Shown one piece after another: positions 44,250-54,859 of a stretch of DNA of 64,000 nt. The notes under the pieces are model-generated. The model had not been told where the DNA came from and did not search any database. It saw only the letters and a list, made by a program, of their open reading frames with translations. The position numbers were made by a program, and so were the translations under genes. The stretch's first letter is position 1, and the number at the start of each line of letters is the position of its first letter. Origin of the DNA: Heterohyrax brucei (taxonomy: Eukaryota > Chordata > Mammalia > Hyracoidea > Procaviidae); assembly GCA_028571685.1 (NCBI GenBank), contig CM053140.1, positions 150,831,701 through 150,895,700 on the forward strand. Direction: 5' to 3'.

Positions 44250-45475
44250 ATAGTGTCCTAAATAAATTCTTGACTTTCTTTTCCTTTTTTCATTCTCTCT
44301 GTTGTTCCTAGAATAAATTGGTATGGAGATTTTTCCTGTAATTTGCTAATTCTTTCTTCAGTTGTCTCAGTTCTCCTATGTCCTTCAGTTGAGCTACATA
44401 TTTGTGGTATTTTATTGTTAATATTCAGAATTTCTATTTGCTTTTTGCATGACTTCTAATTGTCTATTTAATTTGTCATTTTTTTATTTGTATTGTTTTT
44501 GTTGTTTTCCTGAATACATCTAGGGTTTTGTCTGTGTTTTCCTCAGTTTATTTATGTATTTTTCTTGATCTCTTTGTAGACTCTATGTATAAATCTTATA
44601 TATATAAAAGAGTTTTAAATTATGTATCAGGCAGTTCAATTACCATCTCTTGCTCAGAACATTTTCTGCCTGCTTCCTTTGTCACTTAGTTGAGCCGCAC
44701 TGCCTTATTTCCTTATGTGCACTGACATTGTCTTTTGTCTTTGAGGCACTGAGGTGTTATTTATTTATGACTTTGTCTTGAAAGATCAGAGCAGGGGCTT
44801 TCTACAGTGGAACATGAGTACGACAGATAATCTGGGTTACTCAGACACTCTCTTTGATGGGACATGTGCACAGCTGTTGACTGGGGGCTCAAAAGTGCTC
44901 TCTCCAGCAGCAGAGGACCCAGGCAGTCAGCTGAGGAGTGGGTGGACAGATAGAGTTGCACAGGAGCTCTCCCTGGTGAAGCAGGGGTAGGATGGGCAGC
45001 CAGAGGTCACACAAAATGCTCTCTGTTGCTGGGGAGGGTCAGGGCTGTCAGCTGGAAAGCGTGCAAATGTTCTCTTCTTCCAGGAATAGTTGTGGCAGGT
45101 AGCCACTGGGCACATGTTGTGTCTTCCCCAGTGTGAGAGGTGTGATGTGAATAGCTGGGGGTGCACAAACGCACTCTCTGGTGGGGGATGGGTGGACATA
45201 GCAGCTGGGGTTGTGGGAAGACAAAAAGAAGTTAAAAAGAAAAAGAAAAAAAGTCAGGGTCAAGGGCTCTTTTATAGCACTGTATTCACCACCTGTCCTA
45301 CTGGTTAAGTACTCCCACTGCAGAGTTACGCCATCTCTGGATTCTGATAACCCCCTGCTTTTTGTATACTAGGATCCATGAAACTCATCTCCTCCTTTCT
45401 GTGCTGTGCCTGCTTAGCTGCAACTCATGGCCTGCTCACCTTGCTTTACTCTGAATATTTCTTTGTAGCTTTTCT
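44250..45475 (-). mobile_element. Old L1/HAL1-like 5' region, antisense
   Basis: Antisense T-rich ORF1-like sequence (44260-44640; 'ttctatttgctttttgcatg') passes into a G+C-rich 5' UTR-like block (44780-45400) and ends near 45475. Layout parallels 39115-40630. It holds a diverged tandem repeat (next entry). Confidence 0.5.
44860..45215. repeat. Diverged minisatellite, units of about 50-75 bp
   Basis: Recurring 'cagctg' (44871, 44928, 45049, 45200) and 'gctctct' followed by a CTGG/CCAG-rich stretch and 'gggtggacag/gatgggcag'. About five or six irregular units. Confidence 0.5.
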
Positions 45476-45495
45476 GTCTCCTAGTGTTCATAGTG

Positions 45496-45650
45496 GAAAC
45501 CCTGGGGGTGTAGTGGTTATGTGCTACAGCTGCTAACCAAGAGGTCAGCAGTATGAATCTACCAGTTACTCCCTGGAAACCATGGGACAGTTCTACTCTG
45601 TCCTATAGGGTCACTATGAGTCAGAATAGACTTACTGGCAATGGGTTCTT
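45496..45650 (+). repeat. AfroSINE, sense, with TSD
   Basis: 'gaaaccctgggggtgtagtgg' style head, 'gctgctaaccaagaggtcag', tail 'gggtcactatgagtcagaat'. TSD 'agtgttcatagtg' (45483-45495) and 'agtattcatagtg' (45651-45663), one mismatch. Confidence 0.93.
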
Positions 45651-45671
45651 AGTATTCATAGTGAATAAATG

Positions 45672-45815
45672 CTTTGTCTGCTAACCAAAAGATCAGCAGT
45701 TCAAATCCTCCAGCCTCTCCTTAGAAACTCTATAGGGTAGTTCTCCTCCGACCAAAGGGTTGGTATGAAGTTGGAATTGACTTGACAGCAGAGACTGGCT
45801 GACACTGGGGGTTCT
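45672..45815 (+). repeat. AfroSINE, sense, head missing
   Basis: 'gctaaccaaaagatcagcag', 'cagttcaaatcctccag', 'aattgacttgacagcag'. Follows the previous SINE directly. Confidence 0.8.
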
Positions 45816-46094
45816 GTGATGTTGTCTCCCTGTGCTCCTCCCTAGGGGCACTGCTGAGAGTCTCAAAACGGTCCCTCTATGCTGGACTCATTGACAGGAC
45901 AACTTTGTTCAATGTCTCTTATTTTCTGTACTGTTATAAAGTTTCTTTTTCAATTTGTGTTTGGTATAATTCTATACCATTTCATTTGAAGTGCAGGGCT
46001 CCAAGGTTGTCATCTGGATTTGTTTCACATTGTTTCTAGTGTCTTTGCTGTAGAGGGACACTATGAGATATCTGACTAGGTCAACGCCTTGAAT

Positions 46095-46510
46095 CAGTTC
46101 TCCTGCCAAGGTACTTTCAATTGCCTCATATGCATGTGAAATTTTGACTTTAAATAAAGAAGACAGAAGAAGAAGAAACTGATTACTTTGAATTATGATA
46201 TTGGTGAAGAATGTTGAATATACCATGGACTGCCAGGAGAATGAAGAAATCTGTCTTGGAAGAAGTACAATCAGAATGCTTCTTAGAAGTGTAGTGGCAC
46301 AACTTTGTCTCATGTACTTTTGAGATGTTATCAGAAGTGATCAGTAGCTGGAGAAGGACACCATGCTTGGTAAAGTAAAGGATAAGGGAAAAGGAGGAAG
46401 ACCTTTAAGGAGATGGCTTGACACAGTGGCTGCAGTAACAAGCTCATATATGACAACTATTTTTGAATATGCTGTAGGATAGGCCAGTGCATTGTTTTTT
46501 GAACAACCAC
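46095..46510 (+). mobile_element. RTE LINE 3' end, sense
   Basis: 'cctcatatgcatgtgaaatt', 'ataccatggactgccagg', 'tgtcttggaagaagtacaat', 'ggacaccatgcttggtaaag', 'ttgacacagtggctgcag' in RTE order. 5'-truncated. Confidence 0.9.
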
Positions 46511-46534
46511 TACTACCACCACCTTTATGGGAGC

Positions 46535-46622
46535 AGCTTGCCTGATCCATTCTCCTACAATGAGTGCAAACGGCTGACAATTCAGTGAGTGGCTGAGCAC
46601 TTAACTGTAGCTCCAACAGGGC
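46535..46622 (-). repeat. AfroSINE-like head fragment, antisense (weak)
   Basis: 'gagtggctgagcacttaact' is SINE-head-like in antisense. The remainder is decayed. Confidence 0.4.
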
Positions 46623-47090
46623 CCCTTTAATAATAGCATTTAAATAAATGATAAGATTTTTCGAGTATTTACTTCTTTGTCATTCCCTATGAGATTTTCA
46701 TGTGTCACCCTATCCTGATATTTGATCAGTGCAGTAGATAATATTAACTCTGTTTTCCATTTTAGGAAATGAAAGCTTAGAAAGGTTAGATAACACATAG
46801 AAAAACACACTTTTACTCAATGAAGAACCACAACATGGTTCTTTAGACCTGGAACTTGGCTCTTTCAATACGATCCATTGTGGAGTGATTTTGAGAATCA
46901 CATGGATACATCAAAAGAACTCTTACTGCCTGTATGGGAGCATGTTTCCTTTTGGAACTGTAGAATAATAGCACAATGAGAGTTGGAAAAAAGAATTAAA
47001 GCTGCACCAATATTCTTTAAAAAAGAAAACTCAAGAAAAAAATTTATGAACAAATAACAGCAAATCAAGGCCATTCATATTATTTTAAGG
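46623..47090. other. Unique sequence, no feature seen
   Basis: Nothing recognised. Confidence 0.5.
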
Positions 47091-47100
47091 TAGTTTATTG

Positions 47101-47267
47101 GATCACTGATGGTTCAGGAGTTAAGAGTGGGGCTGCTAACCAAAAGGTCAGCAGTTTGAATCTACCAGCCACTCCTTGGAAACCCTATATTGCTGTTCTA
47201 CCTCTCCTGTAGGGTTGCTATGAGTCAGCACTGACTCAATGATCCCATGTTCTGTTTTGTTTTAATA
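47101..47267 (+). repeat. AfroSINE, sense, with TSD
   Basis: 'gctgctaaccaaaaggtcag', 'cactccttggaaaccctata', 'agggttgctatgagtcagc'. TSD 'tagtttattg' (47091-47100) and 'taatttattg' (47268-47277), one mismatch. Confidence 0.9.
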
Positions 47268-47389
47268 TAATTTATTGTACTAGCTGAAGAGAGGTTTGGA
47301 TTTTGTTTGCTTTCAGTTTTAATAGAAAAACATGGAAACTGCAACTTTAATTTACAGAAACTAATATTATGGATATTTTATGCCAAGGC

Positions 47390-47440
47390 CAGCCAAGTGC
47401 CGTTGAGTTGGATCCGACTCATGGCGACCCTAGGGCACAT
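47390..47440 (-). repeat. Short AfroSINE tail, antisense, 'ggctggc' variant
   Basis: 'gccagccaagtgccgttgag' then 'ttggatccgactcatggcg'. Only the 3' end of the SINE is present. Same tail type as the 35-bp insertion at 51679. Confidence 0.75.
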
Positions 47441-47660
47441 GAGCTAATACATGTCACAAAGCATGTAGCATGTTGATTTAGAGCACACTTGATGACAAGC
47501 TGGCTGTTGAAGGCCTGAAGAAATTTAGGTGACTTGTTCAGTATAGCCTAAACAATACTTTTTAAATTTTTAACTGAAGATTTAAAATAGAATTACCTCC
47601 TATAAAACCGTCTGGCAACATTAAACCCATATTGCTACATGAGAAAAGTTCATTAGAATT

Positions 47661-47676
47661 GAGTGGTAGGACTTCT
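47661..47676 (+). repeat. Left TSD of L1 copy 2
   Basis: 'gagtggtaggacttct', repeated exactly at 50281-50296. Confidence 0.93.
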
Positions 47677-47883
47677 TTGTTCATTGTTAGCTTGATATAT
47701 ATTCTTCCATCCTTTAATTTTCAGTTTGTTCCTGTCTTTAGGTCTCAAGTGAGTTTCTTGTAGACAACATATGGATGGGTCATGTGTTTTGATCCAAGAT
47801 GACACTCAGTGTCTCTTTACTGGAGCATTCAGTCCATTCACATTCAATGTAATTATTGATAGGTATGAGTTTACTGCTGCCAT
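47677..47883 (-). pseudogene. ORF2: L1 ORF2 N-terminal fragment
   Basis: ATG at 47883 (MAAVN, as in copy 1), with ITLNVNGLNAP and CLQETHL of the endonuclease, then cut at the insertion edge in the sequence matching NEQRR of copy 1. Confidence 0.9.
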
Positions 47884-48318
47884 TGTGATATGTTTCTTTT
47901 TATGTTGATGTTTTCTCTGTTTTTCTTATTAGTCTGTTCTGGGACACTTTTTTTTGTGAGTTGATTTTTCACCTTTTTCAGAGCTGGTTTTATAGTTGTT
48001 GAGACTCGTGTGTTAGATTTCTTGAAATGGTATGATACATCTTTGTTGTGCTTTACAGCTGCCCCTATGAACCCCCTTAATAAACTATTTATAAACTCAA
48101 TTTTATTACTCCAGTCTTGTCATCTTCCTCTCCATCTGGAAGAACTATAATGACTGTAGTACATCCCTCTTTTTATTATGATGACACCATAATTTTCATG
48201 ATGGTCACTGGATTGCTTCTTTCCATATCAAAGCTGTGATTTACTTTGGAGCCTTCCCTAAATGAGTAGAGTATTGAGTAGTGTGTCGTTCTAAAATATA
48301 AAGTTCTAAAATATAAAG

Positions 48319-49280
48319 TTAGTGGTTTTGTTCTTCTAAGCCAAAGCCAAGAACTTCTTTCAGTATTTCTTGTAGTTTGGGTTTGGTTTTTACAAAGTCT
48401 CTGAGTTTCTGTTTATCTGCGAATGTCTTCATTTCATTTTCGTATCTGAAAGATAGTTTTGCAGGATATATAATTCTTGGTTGGAAGTTCTTCTCCTTCA
48501 AGACTTTGAATGTGTCATGCCACTGTCTCCGTGCCAGCATGGTTTCTGCTGAGAAATCTGATGAGAGCCTACAGCGTTTCCCTCTGAATGCTAGCTTTGC
48601 CTTGAGTCATGCTGCCTTTAAGAGTTGCTGCCTGTGTTCCATTTTGTTAAGCTTGACTATAATATGTCTTGGAGTCTTTCTTTTGAGATCTATATTGGGT
48701 GGCGTACGATACGCATCTGAGATGTCTATATTCTCTTCCTTCATGATTTCTGGGAAGTTTTTTTTTCAGCAGCTCAGCAACAATACTCTCTGTGTTCTCA
48801 GATGTCTCACCCTGTTCAGGGATTCCAATTAATCGAAGGTTGTTCCTCTTAATAGAGTCCCACATGCTTCTTAATGTTTCTTCATTTTTTCTTGTTTCTT
48901 TTTTCTGATTTCTGCTCATAGACGCTGGCATCAGTAGCTCTGTCTTCCAAGTCAGAAATTCTTTTTTCCATTTGTTCCATTCTGTTTTCTTGGCTTTGCA
49001 TGGAAGTTTCTATGTCTTTGATTTTCTTCTTGATCTGTTGGATTTCAGAGTACTGGTGTTCCATCAGATTGAACAACTTGCTTAATTTTTCACTTTGTTC
49101 TGCTGCATTTTGTATAAGGTCTAGAAGGGCTCTGTATATAATTAATTTGTATTCACTTCCTGATGCTTTCATAAAAGTTTCTTCATCTGGAAAACTCCTT
49201 GGTTGCTTTGTTTGGGAGCCTTCTGAAGCCATGAGTGATTGCTTGTATGCCACAACTATCTGTTGCTTTTTGGGTCCCAT
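48319..49280 (-). pseudogene. ORF1: L1 ORF1, disrupted
   Basis: Starts MGPKKQQ at 49280 and ends LEEQNH at 48319, co-linear with the intact ORF1 of copy 1. The coiled coil is open for 132 codons, then a length change in an A-run (antisense T-run near 48885-48905) shifts the frame. A second shift is at an A-run (T-run 48759-48768) inside the RRM (AELLKKKLPRNHEG), and the C-terminal domain resumes with ARRQWHDTFKVL. Both breaks look like slippage in homopolymers. Confidence 0.93.
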
Positions 49281-50280
49281 GTGAGTATATAGAGGCTGGA
49301 AGAGGTACTGTGAGGATGGATTGCAAATGTTTCTCTAGGCTGTCTTCAAATGTAAAGCAAAAGGTATCTGACCAGTTCACAAGTCAGTTAGGTTTTCAGG
49401 TGTAGAGATCCCTCTTCTCATCTGACAAAGTAAGCGCCACTATATCCAACCCCAGATGATAACAAACTAGTTCAGAATACAGCAATGCTACTGTCCTGTT
49501 GGCCTCTACTGACAGGGCCTAGCCTTATCCAACACTGCATCGAGTACTGGTTTTGTGATAGAAAAGCGCTCTCCTGTGGGCAGGCTCTGGCTCCCAAGCT
49601 AAGAATTAGGTCCAGCTGCAGCCACCGTACCCAAGATGGCGTCCTCCACACAGGCAGCAGACAGGGGGGCTAAAGGTGCCAAGAGGCAGCGATTCCTCTG
49701 CTTCTGTTGCAGGGCCCCCAACGTAGGCAGCACTGTACAAAATCACTACTTTTCTGTTGAAGAAGCACTGTCCCGTTTGCAGGCACTGGCTCCCAGGCTA
49801 AGAACGAGGTCCCGCTAAAATCTCAGTACCAACATGGCGTCCCGCACCCTGACCGCGGAGCTCTGCATAAACCCCGCTGAGGCAGCTACAAAATGAAAGG
49901 CTCAAGGTAGCTAGATTAACAGAGTCCCGAGCCTGGCTCTCAGAATATGGAAATTTCGCCAGCCTATCCCCTCAGCAGCACATCTGAGTCCAGCCGCCAG
50001 GCAAGGCCCAGCTCCGCCCGCCGGCAGAGACAGAGGAAAAAAAGTCAAAATGGTGCGTTTACCTTCCATCCGTGAGAGCCGGGGCTAGCCAGGAGCGGGA
50101 GTCAGCGAGAGAGAGGAGGTTTTTCGCTGAGTGGTATGAAGTCCCAATCAACAGCTCCGTGCCGTGTCCTGAGGCTGATTAGGTGATCAGAAGGCTCTGT
50201 TTGATTGTCAATTCAGATCTTGGTTTCCAGAGGGATATAAGGAGACGTGGGCTTAGTCTGCCATCCTGACTCTGCCCCTC

Positions 50281-50296
50281 GAGTGGTAGGACTTCT
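50281..50296 (+). repeat. Right TSD of L1 copy 2
   Basis: Exact copy of 47661-47676, immediately outside the L1 5' end. Confidence 0.93.
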
Positions 50297-51666
50297 GCTG
50301 ACGGGAATGCACATCTTCCAAGGTTCCCCAGGATCCCCGGAGGCCTTTGGTATCTTTTACCCAGAAATAGGTAGATTGTTAGCTGGCATTTATCATGCAC
50401 CGTCCGCGATTGCTCATGTCTGGAAGAGGGAAAAATTTCCTTGTATTCTATCAAAAATGAACAAATCAAAGATGTTCTAAAGGAGCCACATCTTTCAAGA
50501 AAAATGGGATGAAGCATACTTGTAAAATCTTAATTTTTCTGTTTACTTTTCAAGTGAGATGCTAAGTTGGAAGATGGTAATAATAAAGCATTAGCTTGTA
50601 GGAGGCTTTTTAAAAGATACATGACCCAAGCTTTGTTGTTTTTGTTGTTGCTTCTTCTGTCACTGCTGCACACATTCCTTAGGTCACTTGACCCACCTTA
50701 TTACAATACAGCACAAAAAAAATCCCAGAAATTACTCACCTTCTGCTTTATTTAAATGCTATAGAGGCCAAAATTCACAAGAATTACAAATTGTTATTGC
50801 AAAACTTTGAGAATCTTGAATCCTGGTTGGAAACCTCTCTTTGAGTCCTTTTGCCTACTAGAATCTATCTGTGTTGCATTTTTGGTCTAATAAAGCATAA
50901 GAGAAACTCAAAGATTTTCTAGAGAAGGCTATACTGGGAGCCAGCTTTTGTTATCTTTCTTCCTCTAGCATCTAAAACAGAGAGATAAGGAACAGGAAAT
51001 GGTAATTTTCTGAGGAAATACTTCATACACTGGGCCTAATAGTTACTTAGCCTCAGAAAGTGTATTTTATATTAAATAATGCAGTTTCCCTTCTAACTGA
51101 AAAACTCTTAGATGTGAACGGTAGATGTATTCAGTTATCTCAGGAGTAAAAAAAAAAAAAAAATTGGCTTTTATTTTGTAATCAGAATTTAGTTAAACTT
51201 ATCCTTTTACATGAATTATTTTTAACTATGAAATTTAAACAGAGGAAAAAATCCACTGAAGAGATCAAACCAGATGAGAACTATAGTCCTTTGTTGATAG
51301 ATATAGATGAATCCAGAAACATGGTCAATTTATAGATCTAGTACATATGGAAAGTTAACCCTCCAAATTTGAAGGACTGTGGGATAGTATCTCCAGTAAA
51401 GAACAGGAGTATTTTTGCAATTGGTCCTTGTAATGCTCAGGAGAATTGGTTACCTAGAATCACAGGGAGTTACATGTGTTAGTCCACTTTAAAATCTCGT
51501 AATTTCAAATTAAAACATGAAATTGTGTAATGATTTTAAGTGAATGCTTTTTAATTGAAATCTTACTAGTTTTAAGGGAATCCTAGCTTCACAATATTAA
51601 ATTTAATCTACTAGACGTGTAGAAATACTTAGTATTTGGAAATTTTAATTAGAAATTTGAAAAACA
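50297..51666. other. Unique sequence, no feature seen
   Basis: 1.4 kb with a 15-A run at about 51149. No repeat family or frame recognised. Confidence 0.5.
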
Positions 51667-51678
51667 TAAGAAAAATCA

Positions 51679-51713
51679 CGAGTCGGATCTGACTCAATGG
51701 CACTTGGCTGGCT
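51679..51713 (+). repeat. 35-bp SINE-tail micro-insertion with perfect TSD
   Basis: 'cgagtcggatctgactcaat' plus 'ggcacttggctggct' is only the last 35 bp of an AfroSINE. It is flanked by exact 12-bp repeats 'taagaaaaatca' (51667-51678, 51714-51725). Confidence 0.9.
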
Positions 51714-51725
51714 TAAGAAAAATCA

Positions 51726-52615
51726 GCTATTAACTTTTGTTGTATTGTTAAATATTAAAATGTTTTAAAAGTAATCTTGTAAATGGGACTATAAATTAGC
51801 CAAAGAGCCCGTAAAAAGTAACTTTCAAATGTTAGACATAGAAATGGAATAACGTGAGTAAACTGAACTTACAAGCTTCAAAGGAGCTGTGCATACTTAT
51901 AAACTGCATTATTGAAGCATTTTTTAAAGAGCATTTCTGTAATGAAAAACACCTCTGTGGATTAAAAAAAAAGTCAAACCCTTTATATTAATATTAGGAG
52001 AAAATCACATTGCCATCTGATATAATGTGAGGATAAGAATATCAGTTTTTAAGGTTTATGTACTTGGGGCGTGTACTCAGAATCTTCATAGTCCTGTACT
52101 ATACCAATGTTATGAATCAAAACATGTCAAAAATATTACTGATCTATGAAAAAATGTTGCATGAAGGTGTTAATTAACTGCTAACATGACTAAAATGTCA
52201 ATCAAATTTTATTTTGAATTTGAATGTTTCTTTTACACTGAAGCACATAGAATTACTTATGTTACCTGGTTCTGGTTAGCTCTTGACTTGGGCCAAAATA
52301 GATTCTCTAAAACACCTACTTTTATATCTACATGCTTACTGTAGAGTAAATAAACAAAAAAAAAATGGCTTTCTGAAACAAAAAAATTTTGTTAATTTAT
52401 TGGGAAAGTTAGTCAACTTAAAATTTTGCTAGTTTCCAATAATAAATAAAAAGTCTTTGACATTTTATTTACGGTGGCTTTTGGCTTGCTCAGAATCTAG
52501 GTGTTCATGCTCAGTGAGGTCTAGCTTATACTCTCTGAGTAGCATAGTTATCAGTGATTTTTAGTCTCTTTAAAGTTTTACTTAATTTCCAGTTAAAATG
52601 AGTAACATAAGAGAG
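51726..52615. other. Unique sequence, no feature seen
   Basis: A+T-rich, nothing recognised. Confidence 0.5.
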
Positions 52616-52619
52616 AACC

Positions 52620-52780
52620 AAACAACAACAAAAGAAACCCGAAACAAAACTTGTTGCTGTGGAGTCTATTCCAACTCACGGCAACCCTATGGGATGGGGT
52701 AAAACTGTCCCACAGTGTTTCCAAGGTACCTGGTGGATTCAAACCATGTTTTAGAAGCTCTTAACCATTAAAGAGGCTAC
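52620..52780 (-). repeat. AfroSINE, antisense
   Basis: 'ggagtctattccaactcacg', 'gcaaccctatgggatggg', 'gtttccaaggtacctggtgg', 'agctcttaaccattaaag' in antisense order. Confidence 0.9.
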
Positions 52781-52882
52781 TAAAACATATTAATTATAAA
52801 GCATACTTTAAGCAATACATTATATATTGTGTGTAATATATAATGTTATAACTATTTTATGTACTTATATAATGGTTAAAAA

Positions 52883-53044
52883 ACAACCAAAACCCACTGC
52901 TGTCAAGTCAATTCCAACTCGTGGTGACTCTATAGGCAGAGTACAACCGCCCCATACAGTTTCCAAGGAGTGCCTTCTGGATTCGAACTGCTGACCTTTT
53001 GGTTAGTAGCCATAGAAGTTAACCACTATGCCACCAGGGTTTCC
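52883..53044 (-). repeat. AfroSINE, antisense, with TSD
   Basis: 'gtcaattccaactcgtggtg', 'ctgaccttttggttagtagc', ending 'atgccaccagggtttcc', a well-kept head. TSD 'aatggttaaaaa' (52871-52882) and 'aatagttaaaaa' (53045-53056), one mismatch. Confidence 0.93.
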
Positions 53045-53056
53045 AATAGTTAAAAA

Positions 53057-54320
53057 CTGTACTTCTTTTCCAGAGAAATCTTGACTATATAAAGTGAAAC
53101 TGTGAATCATGTGATGTTACATCTTCTAGGACTTTCATATTTAATGATTGAAAAGCCTGTTTTCATTAAAGGAAGAAGGGAGCTTTGCTGCAAGTGTAGT
53201 CTCTCCTGTGATACATCTCAACTTAGAAGGCTGTAGGCTAATTAGTACACATTATGTGATGACCTGTGGCTTCCCTTGTTCTATGTTGGTTTTCATTCTC
53301 CAGTCACAATATTGGTAGACTTGTCCTTTTACAGTTAAACATTTCCTTTTGAAGAATTTTTTCTTAATTACTAAATTAAAAAAAAAAAGTAGCCAAAACA
53401 GTCCCAAGAAATATTATCTAGCACTGAGTTATTAAAAAAATAAAAAATAGAATACTTGTTGCAGGTGGTCATAGCCACATGGTGGTCCAACTCATGCAAT
53501 GTGCCTTTTGCCAAGGACACTGAATGCAATCCTGCTAAACTAAACTGCAATTCTTGTGTCAGACCTGTCCTATAGTGCAAATCAATCATCAGGTACCCTT
53601 TGGCTCTTGTGGACATTTAAGATTCCAAAGCTTGAATTTCACATACATTTACAGAAGAGGCAGGGAGAGCAGGCACTCACCAGTCAATCCCAGCATGATA
53701 TGCAATAATGACCTGTCAGGACAGAAGGCTGTGTATCCTCACACTGTGAAATATCCTGGGGGAATTTCTTTATGAATTTGAAAAAAGATTCAGCAGGGCT
53801 CTAGGCAAGAATCATGTATACAATTTCAAAAGTGCACCACAATCTCTAACAAAAAAATTTAGGAGGTATCATCGCCTTGGTGCATTTTCATGTGTCCTTT
53901 TAAAAACTTATAAAAATAAAAAGGATGACCTAAAACAGTCTCCAGGCCACAAAGAACAGTCATCTGTGCTTTCAAAGTTGATGGTTTAGTCATTTTTCTT
54001 TTTACCCTAGTATGATACTTTTTGCCTTTTAAACATTCATTGATTTAGTTTTATTTTCACCCATTCATAATGTGATAGCCGTTTAATGGTTGATATGCAT
54101 GCATGTGGTCACTCTGCAGAATTTGTCAGAATTAATTCAAAGGGAAACCCGAAAGCATTTAACTTTTCCTAGGTATTTAGATGGTCTTCAGAATGCTAGA
54201 ACAGTGATATTATTATTACTATTTTTTTAAATAAAAAAGACCATAAAGGAAGAATCTCTCTCAGCAAAATTCACATCTAATTATAAAATAAAAACATGAA
54301 ATTTAGAGGCTTCACAGACT
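53057..54320. other. Unique sequence, no feature seen
   Basis: No repeat or gene recognised. Short frames at 53371-53616 and 53554-53775 lack domain signal. Confidence 0.5.
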
Positions 54321-54329
54321 CAGGAAGCT

Positions 54330-54810
54330 CAGCGTCACAGGTCAGAGTGGAGTGAGGGACACAGACTCTAAGAGAGTTTGGAGTGCAGGGTGTTTATTAG
54401 GTACCAACACCTCTGGAACACCTACAGAGGGAGGGCACAAGACTGGGCAAAGAGAGAATCTGAGCTGTGATGCAGAGTCAGTAAAGCCTCAGACAATCAC
54501 AATCACACAGAACAGTCACACGCAGGAGCTAAAATCGTCCTTCAGAGTTGGGTCCAAAGTCCAGGTCTTGATCTGGCTGCATTTGTCAGCCATTGAACGT
54601 GAGTCATTCAGTACAGGGTGTGTTGTAGACAGCTCTCAGAAGCTGAGCCAGTCTCTAAAAGGGCAGATGGCTAAAGGCATTCAGCTGACTGTGCTCCTGA
54701 CACCTGGAGTGTCCAGCTCGGCCGTGAATGAGATCCAGGCCACACATCACAGTGCCCACTATGCCCAGGCCACTGGAGGCTCACACATGTGTCCTCAGCT
54801 GTCCATCTTT
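54330..54810 (-). repeat. Possible LTR, antisense, family unknown
   Basis: G+C-richer block in an A+T-rich region. On the minus strand it carries 'ggtacctaataaacaccctg', a poly(A) signal in a retroviral R-like context. The plus strand is open for 168 codons from 54352, without a recognisable domain. A CpG-poor unique block is the alternative. Confidence 0.35.
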
Positions 54811-54859
54811 AGTTTTACTCCTTTGAAAAAGCTTTTGGATTTTGTTTTCAAAATCTAAT

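Larger units (their letters stand above)
47677..50280 (-). mobile_element. L1 copy 2: complete 5' end, 3'-truncated in ORF2
   Basis: Same L1 family as copy 1, reversed. It starts at 50280 (gaggggcagagtcaggatgg on the minus strand), contains the 5' UTR, a broken ORF1 (49280-48319), the long spacer and the first ~69 codons of ORF2, and stops at 47677, equivalent to about 3221-3226 of copy 1. No ORF2 remainder, 3' UTR or A tail is present, yet a perfect 16-bp TSD borders it. Most truncated L1s lose the 5' end, so this is the reverse of the usual pattern. Confidence 0.95.

Noticed and set aside
48377..48832. 151-codon plus-strand open frame
   Set aside because: Antisense shadow of ORF1 in L1 copy 2, equivalent to the one in copy 1.
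54352..54858. 168-codon plus-strand frame as a possible gene
   Set aside because: No domain, no splice or start context worth calling, and an LTR-like reading on the other strand. Left as an unclassified block.
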